A stretch of DNA of 54,065 nt, from the NCBI GenBank assembly GCA_015680685.1, contig MNCI01013717.1, forward strand, positions 6,152-60,216, written 5' to 3'. The translations under genes and the position numbers were made by a program. The notes beneath the pieces are model-generated. The model made no database searches. It had not been told where the DNA came from and saw only the letters and a program-made list of their open reading frames with translations. Numbering within the stretch: position 1 is the first letter of the stretch; every line of letters starts with the position of its first letter. Shown here piece after piece: positions 1 through 11,095 of the stretch. This stretch comes from Gnetum montanum (lineage: Eukaryota > Streptophyta > Gnetopsida > Gnetales > Gnetaceae).

Positions 1-352
1 GCTGTTGTTAGAAATTCTTAGAGATCTCCAACTCTCCCTAATTGGTATCATCATTTTCATTATCAAAGAGTTGGTGATAAATTTGCTCTAGTTCATCCAT
101 GCTTGTGACATAAGCGCATCTTAGGATCTTAGTAGGTTCCATGCACATTGTGCTATTTTCAAAATCAACGGTTAGCCATTAGGTGTCCTCTTATTTTGTG
201 ACGACTATGTATAAACACCTTTGAATATCTACTTCATGTGCATACTTCCTACATATGGAAATAAATGTGTGTTCCACAAACCAGAGCTTCTGCACACAAT
301 TGCACCCTATTTTGCTATCCATAATACATGGAACTCATTTCTTCTTGATCTT

Positions 353-740
353 TCAAAATGCATTTTCTATAGATATCTCTAGGAAAAGATCTTTGCTATC
401 TATTCTCACATCAATAATGATTAGCCATGCTCTTCCCATAATGATTAAGAAGGCCACCTTACAATTCTGAACCTTGATTACTAGAAAATCAGCAAGATAA
501 GACCACCCACAAATAATGGTCATAATGTCTTCTACCAGTCCTAATGGAATAGTATGGACTAGTCTACCTATTCTAATAATATATTTCTCTTCTTGAGGGG
601 TGGAAGGTTCCAAGAAGTATGCATCTCATGAGAAATCAAGTTCATACCAGAACTCGAATCAAGAAGAGCTTTACATGGTTCATTCCCAACAATCTAGAAA
701 TAGATAAGAAGACTCTTAGGATCAAATAATTTCTTGGGAA
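353..740 (-). pseudogene. retroviral-type aspartic protease remnant (element F)
   Basis: Decayed protease of the Athila-type polyprotein, which would cleave Gag-Pol. An 86-codon frame (353-613) contains IPLGLVEDIMTIICGWSY, then VQNCKVAFLIIMGRAWL and IDVRIDSKDLFLEIS. These match the post-catalytic part of the protease in copy B (22883-23224). The active-site segment (LLDxGSS in the family) lies upstream near 640-680, where the frame is shifted. It is not functional. Confidence 0.65.
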
Positions 741-1329
741 GGTTGCCAGCCCAAATCCAATCAGATACAACATGAGTGAGCATAATATTATAGATTTTGG
801 ATGGTATTTGGTTTGAAGGAGTAGGAGTAGGATGAACAGACGCTTGTGTCTGTGAGGGCTTAGTAGGGCTGCTAGTTTGAAAAAATGGTATTTTAGGAGC
901 ATGAGGTTCCAAACCACTTAGTTGATTAACTAGTTTTAGATTGAAGACTCTAGTAGCATTGTATTGTTGTAGTTAGGTTGAAGGTTCATCCTACATGGAT
1001 GGAGCAGGTGATAGCTGCATTGAGGATGGAGGAACAGAAGGAGGATAAGGATGGAATGTTCTATCCCTTCTAGAAAGTGGAGAATGAGTTCTATAGTATT
1101 TGGGAGGATAGTAGCAATGTTCAAAGGAGAAACATGACTAGAAGAGTCACATGAAGATAGGGGTTGCTGAACATAATACCCATATAGATCTGGTTGTCTA
1201 TAGGGGTACGGTTGCCTTGGTGGAGGTAGTGCCCATGACTATGATTACTACCATTGTTGATACTCCTTGTATGATTGTGATGGAGTTGCACTTGGATAAT
1301 ATTGTTACTAATCATTGAATTTCATAGAA

Positions 1330-2080
1330 TTTCCATGAGGATAAGGTAATTTTATAGGTGTTTGTCTTTTTGCTAGTCGTGGATTTAGAGCATACACTCT
1401 AGATTCCTATAAGTGTGACACGATGGGGCAACATCCCTTAAGATATTCATATTGGTAGATGTCACACCCACCATCATCATCTAATTTAATTTTTGCAATT
1501 TCCTCTACACCAGCAATCTTGCCCTTACTCCTTTGATTGACATGCTTAGCTTCCTTTCACCTCATGCTATCATGATCACTACTTTGTTCTTTGGACTCTT
1601 TAGCAATTTTTAGAATAACTTAAAATATACTATTCATAGAGCCCCACAATTGATCTACCGTAGCCAAAATTTCATAGATAAATTTTTAAATTGGGAAGGT
1701 TTTCTAGTTCACCACCTCATTAAGTGATGATTCCTCCTCACTATCACAAAATCAGACCTCCCTCTTGCGAATGGAAGGATCTTAATTGTATTCTTCTATA
1801 CTTTTATGTTTCCTCAACTCTCCTTTTTCTTTTGCTACCTACTCGATTAGCCTTTGGATCTGATAGGCTCTTAACTCTGACAATCTTCCCTGGACATAGA
1901 TTCCAAGAGTTCTTCTCATTTCAAAGCAAAGCCCATCTATGATGTGGCAAAGTTATTCTTGCTAAGAGTAACCATGGCTAGGGAATTGATGTAATAAGGA
2001 ATAATATCTACCCATGGTGACATCCAAGGACTCATGTGTTCCTTTCTTTCAACCTTGGATTTGCTTTCTAAAATTGTCCT
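1330..2080 (-). pseudogene. gag remnant, C-terminal half (element F)
   Basis: Minus-strand gag remnant. It encodes the coiled-coil and Lys/Glu-rich stretch, then the cysteine motif region (about 1400-1480: GGCDIYQYEYLKGCCP-like), and then the Pro/Tyr/Gln-rich linker (about 930-1330). Sequence and order match 46000-46440 of element C. The gag N-terminal half is missing: homology ends at about 2080, in the segment equivalent to 7380-7410 of copy A. Stops interrupt every frame. Confidence 0.65.
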
Positions 2081-4250
2081 ACTTGATGACCTTCTACTAG
2101 AATGTCTACTTCCTTAAATCCCAAAGCCCCAAGTGACTAAAGGAAAGTCCATCCTTAATGACTTTCCATGTCTTTGAGGATTTGGCCAGGCAAGTTCACA
2201 AATTAGGATAACACATTTGAAGACAATTGACACAAGGCTTGTTCACCCAAGACTAAACCTCCCAAGCTAGTTTAGTAGCCAGAATGTAAGCTTTCCTCAC
2301 AATATCCCAAAGCCCACAATCATCTACATGAACTTAGATAGTCACCTTATCCCAAACAATCAAATGAAATCAGTGACACGCTTCCCCACTGGGCCAAAGG
2401 AAATTTCTTACAATCTAATTGACTTATAATACAAATTGGGCTAGAGGATTGAAAACTAATGCATTATAAATGAAAATTCTTAAGTGGACACATTTAGCTA
2501 GAGTCAACTTACCTCCAAAAGAAAGAAACATACCTCTCCAAGAGGCCAGTTTCTTCTGTATCATTTCCAACACTTCCTCTCAATAGTTAGTTGATTTTTT
2601 TATATACAAAAAATGTTGCCCCTAATAGGTAACTGGGAGAAAGCCAACAATACACCCAAAAATATGATTAATATGCTCAAATTTTTCTATCAAGCATCCT
2701 ACATGGAAAAGCTCTATCTTATTCCAATTTACTTAAATCCCTATTTACAGATAAAATCCATCTAATGCTTGCATCTTCTTTTTGGCCTTAGGGATGAATG
2801 GTAGGAGAAATCATTGTGTCATTTGCATACAAAAGAGTACAAAGGTACTAGGAAAATAGGAACATGACATTCAACTTTCTAATTCATCTATGAAGATTAT
2901 TGATGACAATAGCATAGAGAAAAGGTGATAAAGGGTCACCTTCCTGAAGACCCCAAGCTAGGAAAAATTTCTAAGATATCTATCCATTAAAGGAAACTTG
3001 AAATCTAACTATAGAAAACATGAACTTGATCATTTTACAGAATCCTTAAAAAAACCCCAGTTCCTTCATGGTGAAAAGTAAGACATCCTAGCTCACTTTA
3101 TCATATGCTTTTAGTAAATCAAATTTGAGAAAACAAATCTCCTATTTCTAAATGTAAGCCCAATTCAAAGTCTCATTCTCCATAATGATACTATCAATAA
3201 TGTTCCACTCAGGGATGAATCCTGACTAATTTGCCTCTATGATATTTGGTAGTAAGGGCTTAAGGTGATTTACAAAAGGTTTGGAAATAATTCTATAAAA
3301 ACTATTGCAAAGACTAATTGGCTTACAATTCCCCAAGGATTGCACCTCCTCCTTCTTGGGGTAGTAAGACAATGAAGGTATTATTCCAAGCTTTGAAAAA
3401 AGTACAACACTTAAATGTTTCTCAAAAAAGACCGTTAAAAATCCCTTCATATGACACCATGATAGGATTTGATGCATTTAAATCTCTAGCCATCCAACTC
3501 AAGTGTCTTATGATTTTGTGCCTTAGCCATATTTAAAAAAATATTATTTCTAGAGAGTCTTCCTTATAACAACTCATTATCAATAGGGGAAACCAAGCAA
3601 GGGATCATGCCTTCCTATAGTCTAGGATTAACCCTCTTATTTCAATCATATAGTTTACAAAAATAGGCAACCGTAACCTAGAGATCCTCTTGGGCATCTA
3701 GGAAGCATTTAATCAAGGATCTCTTTTGATTTCTCCTATTTGCGATCATATGAAAGTAGGCGTAATGTTGATCATCTTCTTTTAGCCACCTCTCCTTGGA
3801 GCATTATTTCTAGTAAACCTTCTTCCCATGATCCACCATTCTCAGTAGTTTCTTTGTTACAACTAGATCTTGCATAATGGAGTCCTACTCCAGTAATGAA
3901 TATGCTTGTCCCTAGATCTGGCCCACCATGTTTGAAGTAACTTGTGTCACTCAAAGCCATGTTTATCTCCATTGCTAAGAACAAAATTATCAAAATACTA
4001 TAAGCTTCTCTTACACTCCATAAGATCTAGGAAAAATCCTATTCATGTTTTGAATCCTCACCAACTTAATCTAAAAGCATTCCTTAGAAAGACAAGCATT
4101 CTCAATTTTAAAAGGTGATTAATGAGAAGTCTTGTTTTGCCATTCACAAAGGATGGTTCTATGATTTGAAAATACTCATGGCAAGGCATTGCCAACTAGG
4201 TTGTGAGCAATCCAACATGGCTTTGGGAGAAAGAATTGATTAAGATAAGA
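2081..4250 (-). pseudogene. LINE (non-LTR) reverse transcriptase relic
   Basis: Minus-strand ORF2 relic of a plant LINE. Recognisable in order: YFHMIANRRNQKRSL (about 3730-3780), the RT fingers PKKEEVQSLGNCKPISLCNS with LKPLLPNIIEAN (3226-3360), DLLKAYDKVS (about 3090-3130), GLQEGDPLSPFLYAIV (about 2900-2960) and the catalytic box YANDT near 2815-2840. The family has Y/F-A-D-D, so the first Asp has become Asn. The thumb and C-terminal part run down to about 2081, where Athila gag sequence of fragment F starts. The edge near 4250 is uncertain, and the endonuclease part is not clearly seen. Many stops make it non-functional. Confidence 0.75.
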
Positions 4251-4548
4251 GGCTATCCACTTGTTCTTAGGTACTAGTTATTTCTAGGTGAAATAACAGA
4301 GGGGAACTAGATCTTTTCTAAATCTCCAATATGCTCTAGATCATTGAAGAAAAGACTCTCTACATTCTATTTTACATGTTAACATAGTTTGTTGAACTTA
4401 TATTTTTCTACAATTAGAACTTGATAATTTTGTGAAGTCTCTTTCACATGAGATATTTTCTTATTGTTTTAACTTCTAGATGAATTCTTTTGATTTTCTT
4501 TCTTCTAGAGGATGCCTCTATTGATATGACTTTCTACATCTTCATGTT

Positions 4549-4563
4549 CTGGCTCTGATACCA
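4549..4563 (-). promoter_or_regulatory. primer-binding site, tRNA-iMet type
   Basis: On the minus strand this reads TGGTATCAGAGCCAG, complementary to the 3' end of plant initiator tRNA-Met. It follows the LTR end with no gap and fixes the element's orientation as minus. Confidence 0.85.
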
Positions 4564-5150
4564 TGTTGAACCTTACAGTCAATTATCATAATCTTTAAAC
4601 ATGGAAATATGGGAAAGTTAACAATAATAAGTTTCTTTTATATTTATCAAATATTATGAACACAAACTTATATAAATTTAAAAATCCAAATATATATCTT
4701 AATCCACACATTTGTGAATCAAGACAACTATCTTCTCATATGTTTATAGTAGAAGTCTTTTATTCTTTAACATGCATTCTTCTTTCTTGTCTTGGTTCTA
4801 ATATTCTTTAGTTAATAGCTATGTTCATTTACATTCTACAACATCTTCATGCATTTTAGTGTACTTTATTTGTCTATGATTGTACTCCTATGAATCGTTG
4901 TGGTCTTAGTTTAACATTTTCTTCTCTATTTTACATTTTTATACCATTCTATCTTTTCATCAAAAATCATGTGATTCTTAACTAATTTTTATTCTTCATT
5001 CTTCATTTTCTTAAATATTTTTTCCACATAGGTTAATTTCTTGATGTTCTTTCACATTTCATATAGATTTTACATGTTGTTTCATCTAATAAACAAAAAA
5101 TGCATTTGGTCTAATTAACTTATGCAAATTTTTATTAATGTTGTTCAACA
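4564..5150 (-). repeat. copia-type LTR, 587 bp
   Basis: Starts TGTTGAAC and ends GTTCAACA, a perfect 8-bp terminal inverted repeat with canonical TG...CA ends. A TATA-like TTTATATAAG lies on the minus strand near 4665-4675. The PBS directly abuts its 3' end. No second copy is in the window. Confidence 0.75.
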
Positions 5151-5530
5151 TATGGAATCTCCACACTTAATTTCTCTGTGAAGATGAATTTGTAATGCAA
5201 CAGTCACTTATGTTAATAAACTAATGATTATATATCTTAATTTAGAGGAGATATTCTACTATGCTTAATTTCTAGATGCAATTGTCTAACAATCCTAAGA
5301 TTTAGAGGGATAAAAAAAAAGGATTGCATCTATATCAAATACAATCAACATAGATAACTTTGCAAACCCTAAAGACAATTTAATGGCTTAAAAGCCCAGA
5401 ATATGTAATTCTCAAAGATGACATAAAAGGCCCAAAGATGGCTAAGGCCTAATGGCCCTAATGTAACTCAATCTAAACCATCTAAATTATTCCAAATGAG
5501 GCAATATCAACATAAAGAGAAGATAATTAA
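5151..5530. other. unassigned AT-rich spacer
   Basis: Lies between the copia LTR and the 5' LTR of element A. It contains a nine-A run near 5314 and no long open frame. I see no domain or repeat I can name. Confidence 0.5.
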
Positions 5531-6390
5531 TGAGTCATGGATTGGCCGCATTGACTAGGCTCCATCGAGTAGGCCTCGTCAACTAGGCCCCATTGATGCA
5601 AGGTCTATTCTTGCCTATAAATACATGCTAACCATCCATGTTTAGGCAATTCATCTATCAAAGTATAGAAAAGCTCTTGCAATTTTTCCATTTGAAAGTT
5701 AGAATATTTTCCTGACTACCCACAATAGGAGTCATTGAGTATATGAATCTTTATTTGAACATTGTTGTATCTAAGCATGACAGTGTGTGTAGAAATGAAG
5801 ATGAACTTCTTGATAAACCTTGCAGCATTCTAGATAGTTTAAATGTTTCATTCATGCATGTAATGTTTTCAGCTATTTATTTAATTTTTTCCAATAATTA
5901 ATCTAATTAAGTAATTAAGCAAGATAAGCTAAATAGTAATGAAGTAAATGCATAAGTACGATCACTTTGAGCATGTGTATGATGTTAGGTAATTCTAGCA
6001 ATGATTAATGCTTGTTAACCCAACAACATTATACATGTTCAAGATATGTATGGTAAGTGGAATTGGATGCTTATGTTAGGACTAGTTAAATAGTAGTTAG
6101 CCCATTAGATTCAAGTAGGTATTGACTTACTTTATTCTCTATCTTGCCTATTTCAAGCATCAAATCATAAAATATAAAATGAAAAAAATTGCATGCCTCA
6201 ATTACACTTAAACCATACCCTTGAGCTTCACAAGTGTAGTTGGGAAGAGAACGAATGTCTTAAACATAAAAGTTTAATTCCTAGAGAACTAGTGCACTAG
6301 AAAATATAGAGTCCACGAAATTTGATTGGATCATGTGTGAATGCTTTTTGATTCATATGGTTAGGTGTAGGGGTACATCATTGCTCATCA
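5531..6390 (+). repeat. 5' LTR of element A, 860 bp
   Basis: Begins TGAGTCATGG and ends GCTCATCA, directly before the PBS. The U3 part has 14-bp tandem units at 5551-5592 (TTGACTAGGCTCCA, TCGAGTAGGCCTCG, TCAACTAGGCCCCA), a last partial unit TTGATGCAAGG at 5593, and TATAAATA at 5616-5623. The R-U5 part shares long stretches with 17480-18220, for example around CTAAATAGTAAT. The downstream part ends in the family phrase GTGTAGGGGTAC. Confidence 0.88.
5551..5623 (+). promoter_or_regulatory. LTR promoter: 14-bp U3 repeats and TATA box
   Basis: Three consecutive 14-bp units plus a fourth partial unit lie upstream of TATAAATA (5616-5623). The last unit starts 23 bp before the TATA box. Repeated units next to a TATA box are typical of LTR enhancers. 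The same unit type occurs in the 3' LTR (17382-17457) and, unexpectedly, inside the element at 13965-14036. Confidence 0.7.
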
Positions 6391-6391
6391 T

Positions 6392-6409
6392 TGGCATCAT
6401 TGCCAAGGA
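6392..6409 (+). promoter_or_regulatory. primer-binding site, decayed tRNA-Asp type
   Basis: Reads TGGCATCATTGCCAAGGA, one base after the LTR end. Compared with the complement of the plant tRNA-Asp(GTC) 3' end (TGGCGCCGTTGCCGGGGA) it has five differences, all transitions. It anchors the 5' LTR and the element's orientation. Confidence 0.8.
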
Positions 6410-6566
6410 CTTCTTTTGTTGAAACATGTGCTATCTAGGATTAGTAAACATCATTAATATCATTAGATGAACTCCAAGGTCGACATCATTCTCAATTGTA
6501 TAATTACAAAAGCACACAAATTATTTTATTTTTTGAAAAATATCTTCTTCTTCTCATAGGTGTGAT

Positions 6567-8160
6567 AATGTCAAACCGCTTGTTCCATAGGAGTGCAAAG
6601 TGGTATATACTCATTAAGATGAGTATGTGCCTGACTTCACCTTCATCCTACATTAGGATGAGCAACTATGATGACATGATATAGAAGGAAATATTATAAT
6701 GCCTCTTGATCAATCTATGCTTACGATGCTATTTCAAACTCTTAAGAAGTTAGGCAAGGTAAGGGCTTCGGTAAGCATCAAGATGATATGAAAAGTGAAA
6801 AACATGGTCATGACAACCCAAGGGGAGTTCGTAGATACCATGATGGTGGTATTCCTTCTCCCTCTTTATCCTCTTTGTCTACATCATCTTCTTCCTCCTC
6901 TTTTGGTTTTGAAGAATTCTATATAAAGAATAACTATGATGAAGGTGCATAATAGGACAACAATACTAATCACCAAGTCCATAATGAATGATGGGATAAT
7001 ATAGGACATCATTGATGATGAAAAAAATAATGATGATGATGAGCCTTTGTTAGCAACTTGAAGCATGCTTAATATTACAAAGATTCCAACTAGGCATGTG
7101 AGAGATAGTTAGATCAAGCACCTAAACATGAAAAAATACCAAGATTTGATGGGGGAGATAACTCTAATCCACAAACACATCTACAAGCTTTTCACGATGC
7201 CTATGCCTTGCAAAATATTGAAAATGATTGGTAGAAACTCAAGCTATTCCCAAGGACACTCATCAAAGATGTAGAGAGCTAGTACTAGTTCTTGGATCCA
7301 GAATCCATCCATAGGTGGAGTTCAATGCTAGAGCTATTTAATGATAAGTATTAGATGTACTCTAGAGTGTCCAATCTAAGAAGGCAAATCCAAGGTTGGA
7401 AAAAGGAAACACATGAACCCTTGGATACCACCATGGATAGATATTATTCTCTCTTACATCAATGCCCTAGCCATGGTTATTCTTAAAGGGAACAACTCTA
7501 GCACATCATAAATGGGCTTAGAGTAGAAACCAAAAGAACTCTTGGGGCTTATACTCAAGGATGACTAGGTGAACTAAGAGCTCATCAGATACAAAGGCTA
7601 ATAGAGCATGTAGCAAAAGAAGAAATTAAGTTATAGAAAATGGAAAGTGCAGAAGAATATAATAGGGGCCTTTCCATCAAGAAAAGGAAGTCCAATTCTG
7701 TGATGAAGAGGAGTCACCACTTGACTAGGTAGTAAACAAGAAAGCCTTGTCCATCCAAAAATCTATTTCTGACATTTTGAAAAAGGTTAATAAATTATGG
7801 GACTCTTTGAATAAAAAATTCCAAACTGCTATGAAGATTGTTGAAGAATCCAAAGAGAAGAATAGCGATCGCAATCGCAGGAGGCAAAAAGAAGATAAAA
7901 GTGCCTACTAGAGAGGTAAAGGTAAAGCTGTTGCAGTAGAAGAAGTTGTGGAGACAAACTTCAAAGATGATGGTGGATGTAACATTTGTCAATATGATCA
8001 TCCTAAGGGATGTTTCCCTATGGTTTCACACTTGCAACAGTCTAGCATGTACACACTAAATCCTTGACTAGCATGGAGGTAAGCACCTAGATGATTACCT
8101 TATCATCAAGGCAATCTAAGATAGTTCCACTAGCAACAACAAGCTTACTATCCAAGTGGA
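6567..8160 (+). pseudogene. gag remnant (element A)
   Basis: Structural Gag of the Athila-type element. From the N-terminus: a serine-rich low-complexity part (about 6840-6910), then a capsid-like region at about 7130-7640 with LQAFHDAYALQNIEND, LKLFPRTLIKD and LFNDKY-like phrases typical of plant retrotransposon gag. A helix-rich stretch follows (about 7760-7900), then GGCNICQYDHPKGCFP near 7974-8020. This is a CxxC...C pattern, not the usual CCHC knuckle. The N-terminal part is shortened against copy B. Many stops and frameshifts show it is dead. Confidence 0.75.
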
Positions 8161-8790
8161 GTTCCATCACAACCGTATGAGCAATACCAATAGTGGTAGT
8201 AACCATAGTCATGGGAAATGCCACCACCAAGATAGTAGTACCCTTATAGGGAACCAGATCTATATGGGTACTATGTTCAGTAACCTATTTCTTCATGAAG
8301 CTCTACAAACCATGCCTCATTCTAGCATCACTATTACCCTCTAGAGTAGCATCAAACTCATTCACCATCTACTCAAGGGGAGCACCCATATCCATACCAT
8401 CCTCCACATGCATCTGCACACATCCCTATACCCTCAACCTAGTTACCTCTTGCTCTATTCATGTAGGGAAAAATTCCCCCATAGTTGTAGCAATGAAATG
8501 CTACAAGGGTTGTACNCAAAATTCCCCCATAGTTGTAGCAATGAAATGCTACAAGGGTTGTACATTTACAATCGGCCTTCTAGCTAAGTGATTTGGAAAA
8601 TTAATCTAGTAAATGATCATTTTTTGATCCAACAGTCCTCCCAAACCCTCAAAACCTAATGTAGCTAGTTGCCATGCATCTCCAACACCCTCATCCTCTA
8701 CATCAAACACATTCGAGAGCTTTTTAAACCAAATGCTACCTTAGATCCACACTGTGATGCTAACTCATGCTATTTTCAATTAGATTTAGG
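8160..8790 (+). pseudogene. gag-protease linker, Pro/Tyr/Gln-rich (element A)
   Basis: Low-complexity linker between the Gag cysteine motif and protease. It matches 22140-22680 in copy B, where peptides such as PYYHPSNYYQ are readable. The stretch contains an N at 8516, flanked by two exact copies of 46 bp (see findings), so the local frame is unreliable. Confidence 0.5.
8470..8563. repeat. 46-bp direct duplication around an N
   Basis: Bases 8470-8515 and 8518-8563 are identical (AAAATTCCCCC through GGGTTGTAC). They are separated by only NC (8516-8517). Identity at an ambiguous base, in otherwise old sequence, points to an uncollapsed contig overlap and not a biological tandem repeat. Confidence 0.85.
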
Positions 8791-9200
8791 TTGGAAACCT
8801 TCTCATAAAAATATCTAACTTGAGAAGTCCTCTCATTTACCTACAGATCACTAGACATGAGCCATGTAATGTTCTTCTCGATTCTGGTTCTGGTGTCAAT
8901 CTCATCTCCAGGATTCAAACCTACCACCTCTCAAGAAGAGCAATCTCCATTTGGAATTGGTAGAGTAATCAATCACTATCCCTTTGCAATTAGTGGATGA
9001 GATTGTAACCATATTTTGTGGGTGATCCTATCCTGCAAATCTTCTAATGATCAAGGTAGAAAACTACAAAGGTGACTTTCCCATTATTATGGGACATGCA
9101 TGGTTAAGCATAGTTAATGCACAAATGGACATCAGGGACATCTCCTTGGAACTGTCCAAGGAAAATGAATTTGGGTAGCTTAAGAAGAAGCAGATTTCAT
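8790..9200 (+). pseudogene. aspartic protease remnant (element A)
   Basis: Shows the active-site region VLLDSGSGVNLIS (about 8865-8910), followed by LVEDIVTIFCGWSYP, VENYKGDFPIIMGHAWL and a final ISLELSKENEFG stretch, in the same order as copy B. The catalytic triplet reads D-S-G. Frame breaks and stops occur. It is part of the gag-pol polyprotein. Confidence 0.7.
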
Positions 9201-9349
9201 GTATCATGTACAATGATAATAGGTGCAATTGCGTGAAAGAAATTTATTCCATTAAAAGTACATTCCCTAAAGCATACCATCAATGTGCGCATGAAATTGA
9301 TATCCAAAGGTGCCTATACATAATAGCCATAAAACAGGAGGGAAACTAG

Positions 9350-9640
9350 TGCCTAACAACTAACTCTAATAGTAACAAATTATGCATAGAACCTATTGAG
9401 AGCTTAACATGTGCCTATGTCAAAGGCATGGATGAACTTGAGCAAGTTCATCACCAACTCTCTAATGATCAAGATGATGATACCTATTGGGAAGAGTTGG
9501 AAATCCTTGATAATTTTAAGCAAGAGCCCCTAGAGTTAAAAACTCTACCAATCGACATGAAGTATGCATTTTTAAAAAATGGCAAGCTGATCATAATCAA
9601 TGAAAATCTTTCTTTCAAACAAAAATACAAGCTATAGAAG
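9350..9640 (+). pseudogene. protease-RT connector (element A)
   Basis: A 69-codon frame (9428-9637) begins MDELEQVHHQLSNDQDDDTY and continues to LELKTLPIDMKYAFL. The LELKxLPxxxKYAFL phrase is the conserved lead-in to reverse transcriptase in Athila-type polyproteins. The same connector is seen at 23360-23640 in B and on the minus strand at 44580-44780 in C. It ends at a TAG that interrupts the family frame. Confidence 0.65.
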
Positions 9641-10330
9641 GTGGTTAACAAATGGCCAACAGCCTTTGCTTGGTCATATCTTGAGCTAACTAGAATTGAT
9701 CTAAGGATATGTAAGCATTACATTTTCACTGACCCATCCATGAAACCAAGAAGACAACAACAAAGGTAGTTGAACCCTAAGTTGAAGTAAATGTTCAAAT
9801 AGGAAATAGAATAACTCCTCAAGGCAGGGTTCATCTATCCCATCATAGATAGTGAGTGGGTTATCACACTTGTAATTATGCCAAAGAAAGGGTGTAAGTG
9901 GTGACTTTGCATCAAATTTTGATTAATAAATATGGAAATATTTAAAGATCATTTTCTATTACCATTTGTGGACTAAGTGTTGGATACCATACCTAGGCAT
10001 TACTATTATAGCTTCTTGGATGGTTATAATGGCTATAACCAAATCTAGATTGTACCAGAAGATCAAGCCAAAACAACATACACAAGTCCTTGGGAAACTT
10101 TTACATATTCCAAGATATCATTCAATCTGTGCAATTCCCCTACAACATTTTAACACTTGATCCTTAGCATTTTTCAATAACATATTAGTAGCAAGGTAGA
10201 ACCCTTTATGGATGACTTCTCTACATATGGGGCTACATTTGAGTGAGCCCTGAATCACCTTGAGTAGGTCTTGAAAAGATATGTTGAAACAAACCTTAGG
10301 CTTAATTGGAAAAAAATACATTTAATGGTC
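9640..10330 (+). pseudogene. reverse transcriptase remnant (element A)
   Basis: RNA-dependent DNA polymerase domain of pol. Readable in order: KPRRQQQR-LNPKLK (about 9740), GFIYPIIDSEWV (about 9825), FKDHFLLPFVD (about 9940), YYSFLDGYNGYNQI (about 10000) and PFMDDFSTYGATFE (about 10200), where MDDF takes the place of the catalytic xxDD box. Stops replace Gln in FVDQ- and EDQ-type positions. Compare the better-preserved minus-strand copy at 43913-44290. Confidence 0.8.
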
Positions 10331-11095
10331 TAGGAGGGCATAGGACTGGAGCACCAAGTTTCATAAAAAGGAATTGAGGTAGACCTAGAAAGGATAAGGG
10401 TCATCGAAGGAATCACATGCCAACCAGAGATAGTCAAAGGTGTTCAATCATTCCTTGGACACACTAGCTACTACCGGAGGTTCATAGAAAATTTCTCTAG
10501 GATCATAGAGCTGTTGGTTAAGCTTACAAAGAAAGATGCTTCATTCATCTAGACAAAGGAATGTGAACATGCATTTCAATAGCTAAAGGAAAAACTTGTA
10601 AAAACTCTAATTCTATGGGCACCAAATTGGTCTAGATCATTTCATATAATGATAGATGCATCTAATTATGCTTGGGCACTAGGCTTACATAATTAGATTA
10701 TAAGAAATGTCCATACTACATGCACTATGCAAGTCAAATCATTGTGGGTGCCCAATTGAATTACACCACAACTGAGAAAGGACTAATGATAATGGTGTAT
10801 GCTCTCAAAAAGTTCAGGCACTATGTTCTTGGCTACAAAGTATTTGCACACATAGATCATAGTGCCATATGATTTTTAATGAATAAGCCAATGGTGAGTC
10901 CCCATATCATATGGTGGCCTGTGATCTTGTAGAAACTCGATATTACAATGATATATTAGAAAGGAACTGAGAATGTGATCACTGACCACCTCTCTTGGTT
11001 AAGATGGGATAATAAAGAGGAGGAGAGTCTACTCTTTGATCAATTTCTAGATGAACTCCTCTTTACAGGAGTAATAAATGACCAAGTTCCCACTC
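10330..11095 (+). pseudogene. RT thumb and RNase H remnant (element A)
   Basis: RT connection (SFLGHTSYYRRFIENFSRI, about 10450-10510; LLVKLTKKDASFIW, to about 10555), then RNase H: MIDASNYA (about 10650), YTTTEKGLMIMVYAL (about 10765-10810), KFRHYVLGYKVFAHIDH (to about 10860) and VITDHLSWL (about 10975). The first catalytic Asp (ID in MIDAS) and the later DH pair are visible. Stops interrupt. Confidence 0.72.

Larger units (their letters stand above)
1..2080 (-). mobile_element. Athila-type Ty3/gypsy fragment F (gag to protease)
   Basis: Internal piece of a minus-strand LTR retrotransposon. It is near-collinear with element C (about 44710-46760): the same phrases recur in the same order, such as the stretch around 30-140 matching 44730-44870. 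Protease is at the left and gag at the right. RT and later domains would lie beyond base 1. The 5' side stops at about 2080, inside gag, where a minus-strand LINE sequence begins. No LTR of this copy is in the window. Frames are broken by many stops. The assignment rests on homology to the better-preserved copies A, B and C. Confidence 0.8.
4300..5150 (-). mobile_element. Ty1/copia-type 5' end (LTR, PBS, short leader)
   Basis: Minus-strand LTR retrotransposon start. The LTR is 4564-5150, followed in element orientation by an initiator-Met primer-binding site and about 250 bp of internal leader. No gag-pol follows: sequence below about 4300 passes into the LINE relic, so the element is truncated. 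The copia assignment rests on the tRNA-iMet PBS and the short LTR, both usual for plant copia elements. No protein domain confirms it. Confidence 0.65.

Noticed and set aside
6884-7066. small minus-strand hydrophobic frame
   Set aside because: Antisense of the serine/aspartate-rich low-complexity part of gag in A.
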